Shown here: piece by piece, positions 1 through 8,547 of the stretch
Numbering within the stretch: the stretch's first letter is position 1
How the letters are laid out: each line of letters opens with the position of its first letter
DNA from: Pseudomonas sp. Irchel s3f7
GTDB lineage: Bacteria > Pseudomonadota > Gammaproteobacteria > Pseudomonadales > Pseudomonadaceae
Assembly: GCF_900187615.1 (NCBI RefSeq)
Contig: NZ_FYDO01000026.1
Span: 41,212 to 105,211, forward strand
Length of the DNA stretch: 64,000 nt
Direction: 5' to 3'
Position numbers and translations under genes: made by a program
Notes under the pieces: generated by a model
The model's database searches: none
What the model saw: only the letters and a program-made list of their open reading frames with translations
What the model was told of the DNA's origin: nothing

Positions 1-399
1 CGCGCCAACATCCACGCCGACCTGTTCCGCGACAACACGATGTTCGAAGGTACGCACCTGACCGGGCTGATCGACTTCTATAACGCCTGCTCGGGGCCGA
101 TGCTCTACGACGTGGCGATTGCCTTGAACGACTGGTGTTCGGACGACGACGGTTTGATCGACGGACCGCGAGCGCGGGCCTTGTTGGGCGCTTATGCCGC
201 GTTGCGTCCGTTCACGGCGGCCGAAGCCGAACTGTGGCCGACGATGTTGCGGGTGGCGTGTGTAAGGTTCTGGCTGTCACGCTTGATTGCGGCGGAGTCG
301 TTCGCCGGTCAGGACGTGTTGATTCACGATCCGATGGAGTTCCAGTTGCGATTGGCGCAGCGGCAGACGGTCAATACACCGTTGCCTTTCGCCCTTTAA
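1..399 (+). CDS. thrB: Homoserine kinase ThrB, C-terminal part (5' end outside window)
   Basis: The reading frame is open from base 1 and ends at TAA 397-399, so only the last 132 residues are present. The segment contains LIDFYNACSGPMLYDVAIAL, the Asp-containing metal-binding/activation part of the APH-like kinase fold used by pseudomonad ThrB (it phosphorylates L-homoserine in threonine synthesis). This is the aminoglycoside-phosphotransferase-type ThrB, not the GHMP type of enterics. thrB next to the zinc-uptake genes is the order I recall in P. aeruginosa, apart from intervening genes there. The upstream start and N-lobe cannot be judged. Confidence 0.85.
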   Translation, partial: RANIHADLFRDNTMFEGTHLTGLIDFYNACSGPMLYDVAIALNDWCSDDDGLIDGPRARALLGAYAALRPFTAAEAELWPTMLRVACVRFWLSRLIAAESFAGQDVLIHDPMEFQLRLAQRQTVNTPLPFAL

Positions 400-401
400 G
401 G

Positions 402-427
402 CAAAAGATCGCAGCCTTCGGCAGCTC
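402..427. repeat. Single REP-like element (AAAAGATCGCAGCCTTCGGC family)
   Basis: Directly after the thrB stop lies a copy of the element that reads AAAAGATCGCAGCCTTCGGC. Related copies sit at about 39121-39162, 45494-45531 and 55179-55263. It is a solitary half-element with no obvious partner here. Confidence 0.6.
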
Positions 428-447
428 ACAGAGATATGCGTAACTCT

Positions 448-545
448 GTAGACGCCGGCTTGCTGGCGATGGTCGTTAACGATAACGCGTAGGGCATGGT
501 TAAACGCGGTGCCCTTGAGTCCATCGCCAGCAAGCCGGCTCCTAC
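448..545. repeat. REPIN (pair of inverted REP elements)
   Basis: Two near-identical arms in inverted orientation, 448-470 (core GCCGGCTTGCTGGCGAT) and 523-545 (core ATCGCCAGCAAGCCGGC), flank a spacer of about 50 bases. It sits between the 3' ends of thrB and znuA, which converge, and may also serve as a bidirectional transcription end. It belongs to the same family as 9385-9447, 15131-15207 and 54744-54816. Confidence 0.85.
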
Positions 546-570
546 ATGGGGCTGCAATCTTTTTATGGGG

Positions 571-1500
571 TTACAACGACTCCAGGCACCCCGCCAAATC
601 ATTCCCCAGCTTCTCCAGCAGCTGCTCATACCCCTGAGCAGTCGCAGGCGTGTACCCGCCCAGCGCATCCAGTTCCGCCAGTTTCACCGGCAGCCCCGCC
701 ACCAGTGTTTCAGCCAAACGCGGACGCAGCGGCGGTTCGCTGAACACGCAAGTCTTGCCGACTTCCTGCAAACGCGTGCGCATCGCCGCCACGTGCTGGG
801 CACCGGGTTGTACTTCCGCAGCGACACTGAACACGCCCGCGTGCTTGAGGCCATAGGCGTCTTCGAAGTAGTCGAAGGCTTCGTGGAACACGAAGTAGGG
901 TTTGCCTTCAATGCCGGCCAGACGTTTCTTCAGCCGAAGGTCGAGCGCATCGAGACGCTCATCGAACGCCTTGAGGTTGCTTTGATAGCGCGTGGCATTG
1001 GCAGGGTCGGCAGCGCTGAGGTCGGCAGCCATTTTACTGGCGATAACCCGGGCGTTGACCGGAGACAGCCACAAGTGCGCGTCCAGGCTGCCGGGACGGT
1101 GATCGTGGTCATGTTCGTCGGCTTCTTCGGGATGGGAGTGGTTATCTTCGGCGAAATGTCGGAGTTTCAGCCCAGGCAGGTCCTGCACGGCAATGCTCGG
1201 CAGCGTACGACCCTTCAGCACGCGGGGCAGGAAACCTTCCATGTCCGGGCCAATCCAGTACAGCAGATCCACCGACTGCACCTTGCGTACGTCGGACGGG
1301 CGCAAGGCATAGTTATGCGGCGATGCACCGGGTGGCAGCAAAACCTCTGGAATCGCCACACCGTCCTGCACTGCCGCGGCAATCAACTGCAACGGCTTGA
1401 TGCTGGTAAGAACCTTGACCTCGGCTTGCGCCGTACCGATCAGCAGAAAACTTGCGATAAATGCGACAAAGATAGAAAAAAGTCGGGACACGATGACCAC
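571..1500 (-). CDS. znuA: Zinc ABC transporter periplasmic zinc-binding protein ZnuA
   Basis: The substrate-binding protein captures periplasmic Zn2+ for the ZnuBC importer. An N-terminal hydrophobic signal peptide ends around TAQA. A His/Asp-rich loop (HSHPEEADEHDHDH) lies mid-protein, as is typical of cluster A-I zinc-binding proteins, and is followed by the DAHLWLSP metal-site motif; further His ligands occur in FVFHEAFDYF. The 309-residue length is normal. The start at 1500 is GTG; an in-frame GTG at 1491 giving MSRLF is an equally good choice and neither has a strong Shine-Dalgarno. It is transcribed divergently from zur-znuCB across a 57-base gap holding a Zur-like site, so repression by zinc-loaded Zur is likely. 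Confidence 0.93.
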   Translation of the reverse strand: MVIVSRLFSIFVAFIASFLLIGTAQAEVKVLTSIKPLQLIAAAVQDGVAIPEVLLPPGASPHNYALRPSDVRKVQSVDLLYWIGPDMEGFLPRVLKGRTLPSIAVQDLPGLKLRHFAEDNHSHPEEADEHDHDHRPGSLDAHLWLSPVNARVIASKMAADLSAADPANATRYQSNLKAFDERLDALDLRLKKRLAGIEGKPYFVFHEAFDYFEDAYGLKHAGVFSVAAEVQPGAQHVAAMRTRLQEVGKTCVFSEPPLRPRLAETLVAGLPVKLAELDALGGYTPATAQGYEQLLEKLGNDLAGCLESL

Positions 1501-1518
1501 TCGAAGAGGCGAGAACGG

Positions 1519-1531
1519 GTAACATAATAAC
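1519..1531. promoter_or_regulatory. Candidate Zur-binding site between znuA and zur
   Basis: GTAACATAATAAC lies in the 57-base divergent region. It resembles the AT-rich GTTAT-N-ATAAC Zur boxes of gamma-proteobacteria, but the dyad is imperfect. Position between znuA and the zur-znuCB operon is the main support; a single site could repress both directions. Confidence 0.45.
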
Positions 1532-1557
1532 GTCTCTCACAAAACTCGTCGCCGCTC

Positions 1558-2040
1558 ATGCCTAAAACACCGATTGCCAGCCGCCCCCACGACCACTCTC
1601 ATTGCGTTCACAGCGCTTTGTCCGAGGCCGATGTCCTGTGCGCACGTCAGGGTCTGCGCCTGACCGCATTGCGCCGGCGGGTGCTGGAACTGGTGTGGCA
1701 AAGCCACAAGCCGCTGGGTGCGTACGACATTCTCGCGGTGCTCAGCGAGCAGGACGGCCGCCGCGCCGCGCCGCCAACCGTGTACCGCGCGCTGGATTTC
1801 CTGCTGGAAAACGGCCTGGTACACCGCATCGCCTCGCTCAACGCCTTCATCGGCTGCAATCATCCGGGGCACGCTCACCAGGGCCAGTTCCTGATTTGCC
1901 GTGTATGCCACGCCGCCATCGAACTCGAACAGAAGTCCATCAGCGACGCGATCATTACCAGCGCCAAAGATGTCGGGTTTGTCGTCGAAGGCCAGACCGT
2001 CGAAGTCGTCGGTCTCTGCTCGGGTTGCCAGGGGGCTTGA
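1558..2040 (+). CDS. zur: Zinc uptake regulator Zur (Fur family)
   Basis: This 160-residue Fur-family repressor senses zinc and represses zinc uptake genes. The N-terminal winged helix contains RLTALRRRVLELVW and the recognition region PPTVYRALDFLLENGLVHR. The structural zinc site is visible as CRVCH and, near the C-terminus, CSGCQ. The N-terminus is itself His-rich (HDHSHCVHS). The stop codon overlaps the znuC start (ATGA at 2037-2042 region), so zur is the first gene of a zur-znuC-znuB operon. This gives autoregulation together with transporter control. The pairing with znuA and znuCB makes Zur a safer call than Fur. Confidence 0.93.
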   Translation: MPKTPIASRPHDHSHCVHSALSEADVLCARQGLRLTALRRRVLELVWQSHKPLGAYDILAVLSEQDGRRAAPPTVYRALDFLLENGLVHRIASLNAFIGCNHPGHAHQGQFLICRVCHAAIELEQKSISDAIITSAKDVGFVVEGQTVEVVGLCSGCQGA

Positions 2041-2825
2041 TGAGCAACGCGCTGATTCGCCTGGAGCAGGTTGCCGTCACATTCGCCGGACAGCCCGTGC
2101 TGGATAACATCGAGCTGAGCGTCGAGCCGGGGCAGATCGTCACCCTGATCGGTCCGAACGGCGCCGGCAAGACCACACTGGTGCGCGCCGTGCTCGGCTT
2201 GTTGAAGCCCGACAGCGGCAGCGTCTGGCGCAAGCCGAAACTGCGCGTGGGCTACATGCCGCAAAAGCTTCACGTCGATCCGACGCTGCCGCTCTCGGTG
2301 CTGCGCTTCTTGCGTCTGGTGCCGGGTGTGGACCGTGCGATGGCATTGGCCGCGCTCAAGGAAGTCGGCGCCGAGCAGGTCATCGACAGCCCGGTGCAAA
2401 GCGTTTCCGGCGGTGAAATGCAGCGCGTGTTACTGGCCCGTGCCTTGTTGCGCGAGCCGGAATTACTGGTGCTCGATGAACCGGTGCAAGGCGTCGACGT
2501 GGCTGGACAGGCCGAACTCTATAGCTTGATCACCCGCCTGCGTGACCGCCACGGTTGCGGCGTGCTGATGGTTTCTCACGATCTGCACCTGGTGATGAGC
2601 ACCACCGACCAGGTGGTCTGCCTGAATCGCCACGTCTGCTGCTCCGGCCATCCAGAGCAAGTCAGCGGCGATCCGGCTTTCGTCGAGCTGTTCGGAAAGA
2701 ACGCACAAAGCCTGGCGATCTATCACCACCATCACGACCACGCCCACGATTTGCACGGCTCGGTGGTCAAGGCACCCGCGTCGGGCCAACCCCATGTTCA
2801 CGGAGATAGCTGCAAGCATGGCTGA
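2040..2825 (+). CDS. znuC: Zinc ABC transporter ATP-binding protein ZnuC
   Basis: This is the cytoplasmic ATPase of the ZnuABC importer. Walker A GPNGAGKTT lies near residue 40, the signature motif VSGGEMQRVLLARALL near 120, Walker B LLVLDEP just after it, and the switch histidine in VSHDLH. The C-terminus carries a histidine-rich tail (YHHHHDHAHDLHG, then HVHGDSCKHG) beyond the normal ABC fold; it may bind zinc in the cytoplasm. The ATG at 2040 overlaps the zur stop and the 3' end overlaps znuB by 8 bases, indicating translational coupling. Confidence 0.94.
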   Translation: MSNALIRLEQVAVTFAGQPVLDNIELSVEPGQIVTLIGPNGAGKTTLVRAVLGLLKPDSGSVWRKPKLRVGYMPQKLHVDPTLPLSVLRFLRLVPGVDRAMALAALKEVGAEQVIDSPVQSVSGGEMQRVLLARALLREPELLVLDEPVQGVDVAGQAELYSLITRLRDRHGCGVLMVSHDLHLVMSTTDQVVCLNRHVCCSGHPEQVSGDPAFVELFGKNAQSLAIYHHHHDHAHDLHGSVVKAPASGQPHVHGDSCKHG

Positions 2826-3606
2826 TTTTCTGCTCTACGCCCTGCTTGCAGGTTTGGCTTTGGCCGTCGTCGCGGGACCGTTGGGGTCGTTCGTGGTCTG
2901 GCGGCGCATGGCCTATTTTGGCGACACGCTTTCTCACGCGGCGTTGCTGGGTGTGGCGCTGGGCTTTCTGCTGGATGTCAGCCCGACCGTCGCGGTCACC
3001 GTCGGCTGCTTGCTGTTGGCGATCCTGCTGGTGACATTACAACAGCGCCAACCGCTGGCGTCCGACACCCTTTTGGGAATTCTCGCACCGAGCACACTCT
3101 CTCTGGGCCTGGTGGTACTAAGCTTCATGCACGAAGTGCGGATCGACCTGATGGCCTATCTGTTCGGCGACCTGCTGGCGATCAGTCCGACCGACCTGGC
3201 CTGGATCCTCGGCGGCAGTGCAGCGGTGCTGGCGTTGCTGGTGACGCTGTGGCGCCCGTTGCTGGCGATCACCGTGCATGAAGAGTTGGCCAGGGTCGAA
3301 GGCTTGCCCGTGGCGGGGCTGCGCATGGCGCTGATGTTGCTGATCGCCGTGGTGATTGCCGTGGCGATGAAAATCGTCGGCGTATTGCTCATTACTTCGT
3401 TGCTGATCATTCCGGCGGCTGCGGCACAACGTCACGCCCGATCACCGGAACAGATGGCACTGGGCGCGAGCCTGCTGGGCATACTCGCCGTGTGTGGCGG
3501 GCTGGCACTGTCCTGGTTCAAGGACACCCCGGCCGGACCGTCAATTGTCGTGGCGGCCGCCGCGCTATTTCTGCTGAGTTTTGTTCTGCCCCGTCGAGGG
3601 GTGTAG
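2818..3606 (+). CDS. znuB: Zinc ABC transporter permease ZnuB
   Basis: Integral membrane subunit of the ZnuABC importer (cluster 9 metal permease family). The 262-residue protein is almost wholly hydrophobic with 7-8 predicted spans, and contains the family motifs GPLGSFVVWRRMAYFGDTLS near the N-terminus and MKIVGVLLITSLLIIPAAAA in the last third. I chose ATG 2818 over the upstream ATG 2794 because a GGAG motif lies 10 bases before 2818 and the family starts at MADFLL. It overlaps the 3' end of znuC and ends the operon. Confidence 0.94.
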   Translation: MADFLLYALLAGLALAVVAGPLGSFVVWRRMAYFGDTLSHAALLGVALGFLLDVSPTVAVTVGCLLLAILLVTLQQRQPLASDTLLGILAPSTLSLGLVVLSFMHEVRIDLMAYLFGDLLAISPTDLAWILGGSAAVLALLVTLWRPLLAITVHEELARVEGLPVAGLRMALMLLIAVVIAVAMKIVGVLLITSLLIIPAAAAQRHARSPEQMALGASLLGILAVCGGLALSWFKDTPAGPSIVVAAAALFLLSFVLPRRGV

Positions 3607-3643
3607 ACTTGCTCGTTTTTTGCGCAAATAGAGAGTCGCAGGA

Positions 3644-4360
3644 ATGAAGTCGTTCGCCTCCCGTTATCTGCTCCTTGTCGCATTTTCTGTGCTACTGGGC
3701 GCCTGTCAAAGCACGCCACCGGCAGCCACCCAGGCCTCCGATGCGCGGGCCACGGCCATCGCGCAACTGGAACAAAGCCTGGCCAGCAGCGAGCTGGCCA
3801 CCGCCGAAGATCAATTGGCAGCCTTGCAAGCTGAATCGCCCAACGATCAATCCCTTGAGCAGTACCAGCGGCAACTGGCCGAAGCCTATCTGCTGCGCAG
3901 CCAGATCGTGCTGCAAAAGGGCGATGTCAATGCAGCCGCCACCGCCCTGGCCCGTGCCCGCGCCTTGATGCCGAAGGCGCCAGCGCTAACCGGTGGCGTA
4001 AACGGTCCTATTGCTGAAGCCCGCAAAGCTGAACTGGAAAAAGCCGAAGCTGCCCTTAAAGCCGCTGAGGCAATGCCAAAAGCCAAAGTCATTGACCCAA
4101 CCGCTGAAAGCACCACGGTTGCACTGAACATCAACGACATTGCCAAACTGCGTCGCCAAATGGATGCGATCGCCGCCGATGTGGTGAATTATCAGTGCGA
4201 TGTCAGCATTCAGGCGCCGCGTACTGACGACTATCCATGGCTGGCGACCTTGCTGACCAAGCGCGTGACGAAGCTCGATCCGGAATTTGATCTGAAGCTT
4301 GAGCGGCAGATTTTGCGTAGCGTGCCGGCGCAGATGGTTTTGAGTCCGCGTAAGCCTTAA
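3644..4360 (+). CDS. Predicted outer-membrane or periplasmic lipoprotein (PA5502-like)
   Basis: A 238-residue protein with a lipoprotein signal peptide: hydrophobic stretch followed by the lipobox LLGAC, so Cys20-21 should be lipidated. The mature part is Ala/Glu/Lys rich and helical, with a TPR-like stretch (residues 40-110) and a likely coiled coil around residues 120-145. The C-terminal domain contains YQCDVSIQAP. I recognise no enzymatic motif. A gene of this type lies between znuB and metN in P. aeruginosa as I recall it, so it is a conserved neighbour rather than an insertion. It is separated from znuB by 37 bases and may be co-transcribed with it. Function unknown. Confidence 0.75.
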   Translation: MKSFASRYLLLVAFSVLLGACQSTPPAATQASDARATAIAQLEQSLASSELATAEDQLAALQAESPNDQSLEQYQRQLAEAYLLRSQIVLQKGDVNAAATALARARALMPKAPALTGGVNGPIAEARKAELEKAEAALKAAEAMPKAKVIDPTAESTTVALNINDIAKLRRQMDAIAADVVNYQCDVSIQAPRTDDYPWLATLLTKRVTKLDPEFDLKLERQILRSVPAQMVLSPRKP

Positions 4361-4382
4361 CAGCATCGTCGGAACGCCGCCC

Positions 4383-4430
4383 GGAGCAAGCTCGCTCCTC
4401 CCCCCCTGTAGGAGCGAGCTTGCTCGCGAT
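4383..4430. repeat. REP-type inverted repeat (GAGCGAGCTTGCTCGCGAT family)
   Basis: GGAGCAAGCTCGCTCC at 4383-4398 and its inverse GGAGCGAGCTTGCTC at 4411-4425 form a compact palindrome with a C-rich loop, between the convergent lipoprotein gene and katE. The same family recurs at 19064-19150 and 27030-27112. It could terminate transcription from both sides. Confidence 0.75.
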
Positions 4431-4456
4431 GGCGGCCTCTCTAGCTCCGTAGAGCT

Positions 4457-6595
4457 TCAGGCCGGAATCGCCTTGGCCTTCTCCTCCCGCTCCCACACCC
4501 GATGCTGCCCGATCGCGGCCAGAAACGGTTTGATCAGCTTCGCATCCACGCCCACGATCAACCCCGCATCAACCTCTAGCTTCAACACATCCAGCAACTG
4601 CTTCGCTTCGCCCTGCAGCGCAATGGCTTTCAGGTGTTTGTAGGCTTCAAGCAGGTAATGCAGCGCCACGCCGTCAGTACTCAACGCTTTGATCGACGCC
4701 GCGCCGCCGGGCACGAACACCGCATCGAAGGCTACCGAGGGCGAACCTTCCATCGAGGCATCGACCGCTAGGGTTTTGCCATCGGCAGTTTTCACTGGCG
4801 CCGAACTCGGACCTAACAGCTTCCCGTGCGCACCCTCGGCTTTCAGCGCTTTCTTCATCGCATCAATGGCCGCGCCATCGACACCGTTGGCCGCCAATAT
4901 CGCCACCTTGCGGGTTTTGATGTTCTCCGGCAGCAGGTTCGCCTGACTCAGCGCCGGAGAGTGATCCAGCGAGATTTTCGGGACCTCGACAGTGCCCGCG
5001 GTCGGCGCTGGCAACCCCAGGTTCTGCGCCACGCGCTTGGCCAGCTCCAGATCAATGCTGGAGAGAATCTCATTCACTTCGCGGGCGCGGATCGTTTCCC
5101 GTTCGACCTTGCCCAGCTCGAAGCTGTAGGCAGAGATGATGTGCTCCTGTTCATGTTTGCTCATGCTGTGGAAAAACAGCCGTGCCTGGGAGAAATGGTC
5201 GCTGAACGACTCGCTGCGCTGGCGGATCTTGTTGGCGTCGATGCGTTCCGGATAGCTCTCGAAGCCGCCATCCTGAGCGGCGGGTGGCGTTTCCTTCGGC
5301 CAGCCACCATCGATGGAATTCGGCTCATAAGAGGCGCGCCCCTTGTCGATGGTGGTGCGGTGTTGCGCATCCCGCTGACCGTTGTGGAACGGCGCGACCG
5401 GACGATTGATCGGGATCTCATGAAAATTCGGCCCGCCGAGTCGGCTGATTTGCGTATCGGTGTAGGAAAACAACCGGCCTTGCAGCAATGGGTCGTTGGA
5501 GAAATCGATCCCCGGCACGATATGCCCAGGGCAGAAGGCGACCTGTTCGGTTTCGGCAAAGAAGTTGTCCGGGTTGCGGTTGAGCACCATTTTGCCCAGC
5601 GGTGTGATGGGCACAATTTCTTCGGGAATGAGTTTGGTCGGGTCGAGGAGGTCGAAATCGAAGGCGTGTTCGTTTTCTTCCTCCACCACCTGAACACCGA
5701 GTTCCCACTCCGGATAGTCACCGATCTCGATCGACTCCCAGAGATCACGGCGATGGTAGTCGGCGTCTTTTCCCGCAAGCTTCTGCGCCTCGTCCCACAC
5801 CAGTGAGCAAGTGCCCGCCGTAGGGCGCCAGTGGAATTTGACGAAGCGCGACTTGCCCTCGGCATTGATCATGCGAAACGTGTGCACGCCGAAGCCCTGC
5901 ATGCTGCGCAGGCTCTTGGGGATGGCCCGGTCGGACATCGCCCACATCACCATGTGCGCCGACTCCGGCACCAGCGAAACAAAGTCCCAGAACGTATCGT
6001 GGGCCGAGCCACCGGTAGGGATTTCGTTGTGCGGCTCGGGTTTTACCGCGTGCACGAAGTCGGGAAACTTGACGGCATCCTGGATAAAGAACACCGGCAT
6101 GTTGTTTCCGACCAGGTCGAAATTGCCTTCGTCGGTGAAGAACTTCACCGCGAACCCTCTGACGTCCCGCACGGTATCGCCCGACCCACGTGGACCTTGC
6201 ACCGTGGAAAAACGCACGAACACCGGGGTTTTCTGCGACGGGTCCTGTAGGAACCCGGCTTTGGTCAGCACCGAATGGTTTTCGTAACACTGGAAAAAAC
6301 CATGGGCTCCGGTTCCGCGGGCGTGAACGATACGCTCGGGAATGCGCTCATGGTCAAAATGCGTGATCTTTTCACGCATGATGAAATCTTCCAGCAACGA
6401 CGGCCCGCGCGCTCCGGCCTTCAGGCTGTTCTGGTTGTCCGCCACTTTCACGCCCTGATTGGTACGCAGGGCCTGTGCAGTGGCGTCGGAGCGGAAGGTT
6501 TCCAGGCTGTCGAGCTTGGCGTTGGTGTTGTTGCGGTCGGGGGTATCGGTCCCGGCCAGTGCGCTCTGGGTGGCGGCAGGCTTCTTGGTACTCAT
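4457..6595 (-). CDS. katE: Catalase HPII (large-subunit monofunctional catalase)
   Basis: Decomposes H2O2 to water and oxygen. At 712 residues this is a clade 2 large-subunit catalase. The distal catalytic His lies in the motif ERIVHARGTGAHG near residue 91, the catalytic Asn in VGNNMPVFFIQDA, and the proximal haem ligand Tyr in RLFSYTDTQ around residue 375. A C-terminal flavodoxin/GATase1-like domain (about residues 560-705; KVAILAANGVDG, AVFVPGGAAS), typical of HPII, follows. The ATG at 6595 has a GAGGAG motif 10 bases upstream. The gene stands alone, convergent with the upstream lipoprotein and divergent from metN. Stationary-phase control is usual for the family but nothing specific is visible here. 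Confidence 0.95.
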   Translation of the reverse strand: MSTKKPAATQSALAGTDTPDRNNTNAKLDSLETFRSDATAQALRTNQGVKVADNQNSLKAGARGPSLLEDFIMREKITHFDHERIPERIVHARGTGAHGFFQCYENHSVLTKAGFLQDPSQKTPVFVRFSTVQGPRGSGDTVRDVRGFAVKFFTDEGNFDLVGNNMPVFFIQDAVKFPDFVHAVKPEPHNEIPTGGSAHDTFWDFVSLVPESAHMVMWAMSDRAIPKSLRSMQGFGVHTFRMINAEGKSRFVKFHWRPTAGTCSLVWDEAQKLAGKDADYHRRDLWESIEIGDYPEWELGVQVVEEENEHAFDFDLLDPTKLIPEEIVPITPLGKMVLNRNPDNFFAETEQVAFCPGHIVPGIDFSNDPLLQGRLFSYTDTQISRLGGPNFHEIPINRPVAPFHNGQRDAQHRTTIDKGRASYEPNSIDGGWPKETPPAAQDGGFESYPERIDANKIRQRSESFSDHFSQARLFFHSMSKHEQEHIISAYSFELGKVERETIRAREVNEILSSIDLELAKRVAQNLGLPAPTAGTVEVPKISLDHSPALSQANLLPENIKTRKVAILAANGVDGAAIDAMKKALKAEGAHGKLLGPSSAPVKTADGKTLAVDASMEGSPSVAFDAVFVPGGAASIKALSTDGVALHYLLEAYKHLKAIALQGEAKQLLDVLKLEVDAGLIVGVDAKLIKPFLAAIGQHRVWEREEKAKAIPA

Positions 6596-6805
6596 CAGGC
6601 GTGAACTCCTCGGGCGGTTTGCAGTGGCCTAAGTAGTGACTGGCGGGCATCTTTAGCCGTTCCTTTTTTCTGACCTTTGATCGCGTTATTGCTAAATGGC
6701 AGGACAAATACGAAATAAATGCTAAGAACCTCTATACGGACAGGCTAAAATGCGCGCCCGGCTAACCGCTGATCCTTTTCTAACGCGCCCCACAAGGTTC
6801 GCTAC

Positions 6806-7813
6806 GTGATCGAGTTTCAAAACGTCCACAAAACCTACCGCGTCGCCGGTAAGGAAATCCCCGCACTGCATCCGACCAGTCTGACGATTGAGAACGGGCA
6901 GGTTTACGGCTTGATCGGTCATTCCGGCGCAGGAAAAAGTACCCTGCTGCGTCTGATCAATCGCCTGGAAAATGCCAGCGGCGGCAAGATCATCGTCGAC
7001 GGTGAAGAAGTCACCGCGCTCGACGCCAACGGCCTGCGCCGCTTCCGTCAGCAGGTCGGGATGATTTTCCAGCACTTCAACCTGCTGGCCTCCAAGACCG
7101 TCGCCGACAACGTGGCGCTGCCGCTGACCCTGGCCGGCGAACTGTCGCGCAGCGAGATCGATGCGCGCGTGGCCGAATTGCTGGCGCGAGTCGGTTTGTC
7201 CGACCACGCCAAGAAGTACCCGGCGCAGTTATCCGGCGGACAGAAGCAGCGCGTGGGCATTGCCCGCGCCCTGGCGACCAAGCCGAAAATCCTGCTGTGC
7301 GATGAAGCCACCAGCGCCCTCGACCCGCAGACCACTGCGTCGGTCCTGCAATTGCTGGCCGAGATCAACCGCGAGTTGAAGCTGACCATCGTCCTGATCA
7401 CCCACGAGATGGACGTGATCCGCCGCGTTTGCGATCAAGTGGCGGTGATGGATGCCGGCGTGATCGTCGAGCAAGGTTCGGTGGCCGAGGTGTTCCTGCA
7501 TCCCAAGCACCCGACCACCAAACGCTTCGTGCAAGAAGACGAGCAGATCGACGAAGGCGAACAGCGTGACGACTTTGCGCACGTCCCGGGCCGCATCGTG
7601 CGTCTGACGTTCCAGGGCGAAGCGACCTACGCGCCGTTGCTCGGCACCGTCGCCCGCGAAACGGGTGTGGACTACAGCATCCTCGCCGGTCGTATCGACC
7701 GCATCAAAGACATCCCTTACGGGCAACTGACCCTGGCCGTGACCGGCGGTGACATGGAAGCAGCCTTCGCCCGCTTCACCGCGGCTGACGTCCACATGGA
7801 GGTGCTGCGCTAA
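6806..7813 (+). CDS. metN: Methionine ABC transporter ATP-binding protein MetN
   Basis: ATPase of the D/L-methionine importer MetNIQ. Walker A GHSGAGKST near residue 40, Q-loop IFQHFNLL, signature LSGGQKQRVGIARAL near 143, Walker B ILLCDEATSALDP, switch His in LITHEM. The C-terminal NIL/ACT-like domain (about residues 255-335, RLTFQGEATYAPLL) binds methionine and gives trans-inhibition of transport. The start is GTG at 6806 with AAGG 8-11 bases upstream. The stop overlaps the metI ATG by one base. First gene of the metNIQ operon. I saw no SAM riboswitch in the 210-base leader region. Confidence 0.94.
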   Translation: MIEFQNVHKTYRVAGKEIPALHPTSLTIENGQVYGLIGHSGAGKSTLLRLINRLENASGGKIIVDGEEVTALDANGLRRFRQQVGMIFQHFNLLASKTVADNVALPLTLAGELSRSEIDARVAELLARVGLSDHAKKYPAQLSGGQKQRVGIARALATKPKILLCDEATSALDPQTTASVLQLLAEINRELKLTIVLITHEMDVIRRVCDQVAVMDAGVIVEQGSVAEVFLHPKHPTTKRFVQEDEQIDEGEQRDDFAHVPGRIVRLTFQGEATYAPLLGTVARETGVDYSILAGRIDRIKDIPYGQLTLAVTGGDMEAAFARFTAADVHMEVLR

Positions 7814-8487
7814 TGGAAGCCCTGACAAGTTTCTTCGCCAATATCGACTGGTTCGAAATCTGGCTGGCCACCGGCGACACGATGCTGATGCTCGGCGGTT
7901 CGCTGTTGTTCACCGTATTGCTCGGTTTGCCGCTGGGCGTTCTGCTGTTCCTGTGCAGCCCGCGCCAGTTGCTGGAAGCCAGAGGCATCTACGCGATGTT
8001 GTCGCTGGCGGTGAACATCCTGCGTTCGCTGCCGTTCATCATCCTGTTGATCGTGATGATTCCGTTCACTGTGTTGATCACTGGCACCTCCCTCGGTGTT
8101 GCCGGCGCGATCCCGCCGCTGGTGGTCGGGGCCACGCCGTTTTTCGCACGGCTGGTGGAAACCGCCCTGCGTGAAGTGGATCGCGGCATCATCGAAGCGA
8201 CCCAGGCCATGGGCGCGACCACGCGGCAGATCATCGTCAATGCCTTGCTGCCGGAAGCCCGCCCGGGCATTTTCGCAGCGATTACGGTGACAGCAATTAC
8301 GCTGGTGTCCTACACGGCAATGGCCGGTGTTGTAGGCGCTGGCGGTCTGGGTGACCTGGCGATCCGTTTCGGTTACCAGCGTTTCCAGACCGATGTCATG
8401 GTGGTGACTGTGGTGTTGCTGCTGGTCCTGGTTCAGGTACTGCAAACCGTAGGCGACAAACTGGTCGTCCACTTTTCCCGTAAGTAA
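7813..8487 (+). CDS. metI: Methionine ABC transporter permease MetI
   Basis: This 224-residue inner-membrane permease of MetNIQ has five predicted spans. The cytoplasmic EAA loop that contacts MetN is visible around residues 125-150 (EATQAMGATTRQIIVNALLP). The ATG is shared with the metN stop (TAATG), which indicates translational coupling. A 60-base gap with a stem-loop separates it from metQ. Confidence 0.94.
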   Translation: MEALTSFFANIDWFEIWLATGDTMLMLGGSLLFTVLLGLPLGVLLFLCSPRQLLEARGIYAMLSLAVNILRSLPFIILLIVMIPFTVLITGTSLGVAGAIPPLVVGATPFFARLVETALREVDRGIIEATQAMGATTRQIIVNALLPEARPGIFAAITVTAITLVSYTAMAGVVGAGGLGDLAIRFGYQRFQTDVMVVTVVLLLVLVQVLQTVGDKLVVHFSRK

Positions 8488-8511
8488 GAAATGAGCCGGC
8501 CATTCGCTGGC

Positions 8512-8530
8512 AGGTGCCAAACGGGCACCT
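8512..8530 (+). other. Intercistronic stem-loop between metI and metQ
   Basis: AGGTGCC (8512-8518) and GGCACCT (8524-8530) form a perfect 7-bp stem with a 5-base loop and no T-run. It probably acts as an RNA-processing or stabilising hairpin rather than a terminator, which would fit the need for more substrate-binding protein than permease. Confidence 0.5.
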
Positions 8531-8547
8531 CATATGGAGTTAGCTGA

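Noticed and set aside
6596..6805. SAM riboswitch or MetR/S-box control ahead of metN
   Set aside because: No recognisable riboswitch core or repeated operator could be traced in the 210-base region.
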